NCBI GenBank assembly: GCA_020697295.1
Contig: JAJFBF010000015.1
Coordinates: 1 to 48,781 of the forward strand
Reading direction: 5' to 3'
Length of the DNA: 48,781 bases
Source: Moraxellaceae bacterium
GTDB lineage: Bacteria > Pseudomonadota > Gammaproteobacteria > Pseudomonadales > Moraxellaceae
Every line of letters starts with the position of its first letter. Within the stretch, counting starts at the first letter, position 1. The position numbers were made by a program, and so were the translations under genes. The notes under the pieces were generated by a model that was not told the DNA's origin, made no database searches, and saw nothing but the letters and a program-made list of their open reading frames with translations. Shown piece by piece: positions 47,089 to 48,781 of this stretch.

Positions 47089-47102
47089 CCGGTCCGGACC
47101 GG
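47089..47102. promoter_or_regulatory. 14-bp perfect palindrome in the divergent promoter region
   Basis: CCGGTCCGGACCGG lies between the amidohydrolase (start 46983) and the AraC gene (start 47274). It is a candidate operator. TTGACC at 47071-47076 may be a -35 element on the plus strand, but no clear -10 follows. Confidence 0.45.
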
Positions 47103-47273
47103 AGACAGCGCCGAACGAGACAGCGCGCTAAGCCAATTGCACAAGTCTCCTGCCCGCAGGCCACCCCTGCATTCCGGCTACGGCTGCTTTGCAGCCCGTC
47201 CAGGTTCCCGGTGATCGGCAAGGGGAGTGGACGCCACCTCGAAAGCGGCAAACCAGAACAAGAGCGCAAGACC

Positions 47274-48383
47274 ATGGGTCATAACGCCGATCTCACGTCG
47301 CCGGGAGCATACAAGCGCAGCTACACCTCGCTGGAAACCGTGGTGCGCCTGCTCGCCTATGCCAAGAACCTCGGCATCCCCGTCGACGGCCTGCTCGGGT
47401 TCTATGGCATCGAATTGCGGCGGGACACCCACAAGCCCGGCTATGTCCCCGGGCACATCCTGGAAATGATGATCCTCATCGGCGCGGAATGGCGGCAACG
47501 TGCCGGCGACCCCCTGGCCGGCCTGGAAGCGGCCCTCGGCCTGGGCAACAGCTTCATGGGATTGTGGGGATTCATTGCCGAGAAGTCGGATACGCTGGGC
47601 AAGGCCATTGAAGTGGCGGGCCTTTACCAGAAGCTGCATGCCTCCACCCTGGATGCCGAGCGGCGGCACAGTCCGGGCTACCTGGACATCGTCGTGACGC
47701 CGCGCTTCAAGAGTCCCGCAGCATCCGCCCATGCGGTGGACTTCTACCTGATCCAGCTCGACAAGTTCGTCAAGCACTGCACCGGAGAGGCGCTCGGCGT
47801 CACCGACTGCGTGCACTTCCAGCACGCGGCGCCGGAAACCCCCGAGCTGCTGGCGCGCTACCGGGCCGAGTTCAACTGCCCCATCCATTTTGGCGCGACC
47901 GAGAACCTGCTGCGGCTGCCCATCGCCGCGCTGAGCCTGCCCCTGGTCACCGCCGACGCGCTGCTGCGGAATACGCTGGAGCAACACGCGCGTGACCAGC
48001 TGGCGACCTATCACCAGAAGAAGGAAGACTTTGCCGATAGCGCCCGACGCCACCTGCGCACGCTGATCGCCGGCGGACACGTATCGAAGGAAGCGCTGGC
48101 GGAATGCCTGGACATGAACCCGCGCACCCTGCACCGGAAACTGCAGGCCGCTGGCACCACCTATCGCGAGCTCTGCCACGAAGTGCGCCTGGACCTGGCC
48201 CGGCACTACCTGATGCAGCCCATGGCCCCTCTGGCGTTTATCGCCAGCCAGATCGGCTTCCAGGATCCACAGTCTTTCAGTCGGTGGTTTACGGACCAGA
48301 CGGGTGAGGCCCCCAGCACGTTCCGCAGCCGGCAGGCAGTCCTCCCGGGAGATGAGGCCGGGGCCGGTAGAAAGGACAGCTGA
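47274..48383 (+). CDS. AraC family transcriptional regulator (OruR/ArgR-like)
   Basis: 369 residues. The N-terminal two-thirds is an Arabinose_bd (PF12625-like) sensor domain (TVVRLLAYAKNLGIPVDGLLGFYGI, LGLGNSFMGLWGF). The C-terminal pair of helix-turn-helix motifs has VSKEALAECLDMNPRTLHRKL and APLAFIASQIGFQDPQSFSRWF followed by TGEAPSTFR, the AraC signature. The ATG at 47274 is preferred; a GTG-type start at 47211 would add 21 basic residues without a better ribosome site. It most likely activates the divergent amidohydrolase gene in response to that enzyme's substrate or product; this is inferred from gene order only. Confidence 0.88.
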   Translation: MGHNADLTSPGAYKRSYTSLETVVRLLAYAKNLGIPVDGLLGFYGIELRRDTHKPGYVPGHILEMMILIGAEWRQRAGDPLAGLEAALGLGNSFMGLWGFIAEKSDTLGKAIEVAGLYQKLHASTLDAERRHSPGYLDIVVTPRFKSPAASAHAVDFYLIQLDKFVKHCTGEALGVTDCVHFQHAAPETPELLARYRAEFNCPIHFGATENLLRLPIAALSLPLVTADALLRNTLEQHARDQLATYHQKKEDFADSARRHLRTLIAGGHVSKEALAECLDMNPRTLHRKLQAAGTTYRELCHEVRLDLARHYLMQPMAPLAFIASQIGFQDPQSFSRWFTDQTGEAPSTFRSRQAVLPGDEAGAGRKDS

Positions 48384-48612
48384 CAGCATCCCTCCTCCAC
48401 GTCCTGCGAGGTCCGGCCGCGCCGTCGCCAACCGGGCATCGAAAGGGCAGAGAGCCCGGTCACCGGGGCTCAGGCGCGAAAGCGGGGGGAGAGGTTGCGC
48501 GGAGACGGCCTTGCCCAGCCGCCCGGGCGAGCGGGTGGGGAGGCGCACTCCAGTGGGAGAGATGCCGCGGAAGCGCCCCTGCGAAGCCGCCGGAACGGGC
48601 GCCTGGGCCCGG

Positions 48613-48650
48613 AAAACAAAAAAGCCCCAAATCCAGAGGACTTGAGGCTT
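48613..48650 (-). terminator. Terminator downstream of tRNA-Asp
   Basis: On the minus strand AAGCCTCAA pairs with TTGGGGCTT (one G-U pair) and is followed by TTTTTTGTTTT, 35 nt after the tRNA 3' end. Confidence 0.8.
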
Positions 48651-48684
48651 TCCGGACTTCCCGGGCGAACCCTGGAAATCAATA

Positions 48685-48761
48685 TGGCGCAGCGGACGGG
48701 ACTCGAACCCGCGACCCCCGGCGTGACAGGCCGGTATTCTAACCGACTGAACTACCGCTGC
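48685..48761 (-). tRNA. tRNA-Asp (GUC)
   Basis: 77 nt on the minus strand: acceptor GCAGCGG (48761-48755) pairs with CCGCTGC (48695-48689), encoded CCA (48687-48685), D-arm GTAGTTCAGTCGGTTAGAAT, anticodon loop CCTGTCACG with GTC, and GGTTCGAGTCC T-arm. The precursor starts close to the right end of the window, so upstream tRNA genes may lie outside. Confidence 0.97.
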
Positions 48762-48781
48762 TTGGTCTTGACGCTGGTGGG

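Overview
The window is GC-rich chromosomal DNA that reads as a gammaproteobacterium. The tusDCB-tusE-trpD2 gene order, a 672-residue-class FadH, a DUF1631/GGDEF/EAL regulator, an OruR-type AraC regulator and TtgA-free Gram-negative features such as porins and Tat export all point that way. The genus cannot be named from the sequence alone. There is no phage, transposase or CRISPR array. Two tRNA genes (Ser-UGA and Asp-GUC) are present.

Layout. 1-584: hexamer tandem repeat and AT-richer spacer. 585-5205: secreted polysaccharide-lyase-like protein, gamma-glutamylcyclotransferase-like protein with an in-frame minisatellite, cardiolipin-synthase-like protein, tRNA-Ser, DoxX protein. 5518-11119: alpha/beta hydrolase, then a fatty-acid beta-oxidation group (FadH divergent from an SDR dehydrogenase and a thiolase) with a paired operator in the divergent gap. 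11252-23134: guanidine assimilation, in two minus-strand transcription units. One carries the ABC permease, ABC ATPase, two DUF1989 carboxyguanidine deiminase subunits and a biotin carboxylase; the other carries the ABC substrate-binding protein. Each unit begins with a guanidine-I (ykkC) riboswitch about 45-60 nt downstream of a sigma-54 promoter. A plus-strand trio (desaturase, TIM-barrel isomerase-like protein, EamA transporter) sits between the two units. 23552-24334: metallo-beta-lactamase-fold hydrolase. 24616-38070: urea assimilation on the plus strand: allophanate hydrolase, urea carboxylase, GntR/FCD regulator, porin and the urea ABC transporter UrtABCDE. A third sigma-54 promoter precedes allophanate hydrolase, with a GntR-type palindrome over its predicted start of transcription. 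38365-40758: tRNA 2-thiolation relay TusDCBE and a TrpD2/YbiB protein. 40842-44489: large c-di-GMP protein. 44806-48383: secreted amidohydrolase/dipeptidase-like protein divergent from an AraC regulator. 48685-48761: tRNA-Asp.

How it works together (inference from known pathways). Guanidine is taken up by the riboswitch-controlled ABC transporter, carboxylated by the first carboxylase, deiminated by the DUF1989 pair to allophanate, and allophanate is split to ammonia and CO2 by allophanate hydrolase. Urea enters through the porin and UrtABCDE, is carboxylated by the second carboxylase and joins at allophanate. The only allophanate hydrolase in the window serves both branches. The shared sigma-54 promoters suggest that nitrogen limitation opens both branches, while guanidine (riboswitch) and an unknown ligand of the GntR protein set branch-specific control. 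This two-branch, three-layer regulatory design is the most interesting content of the window.
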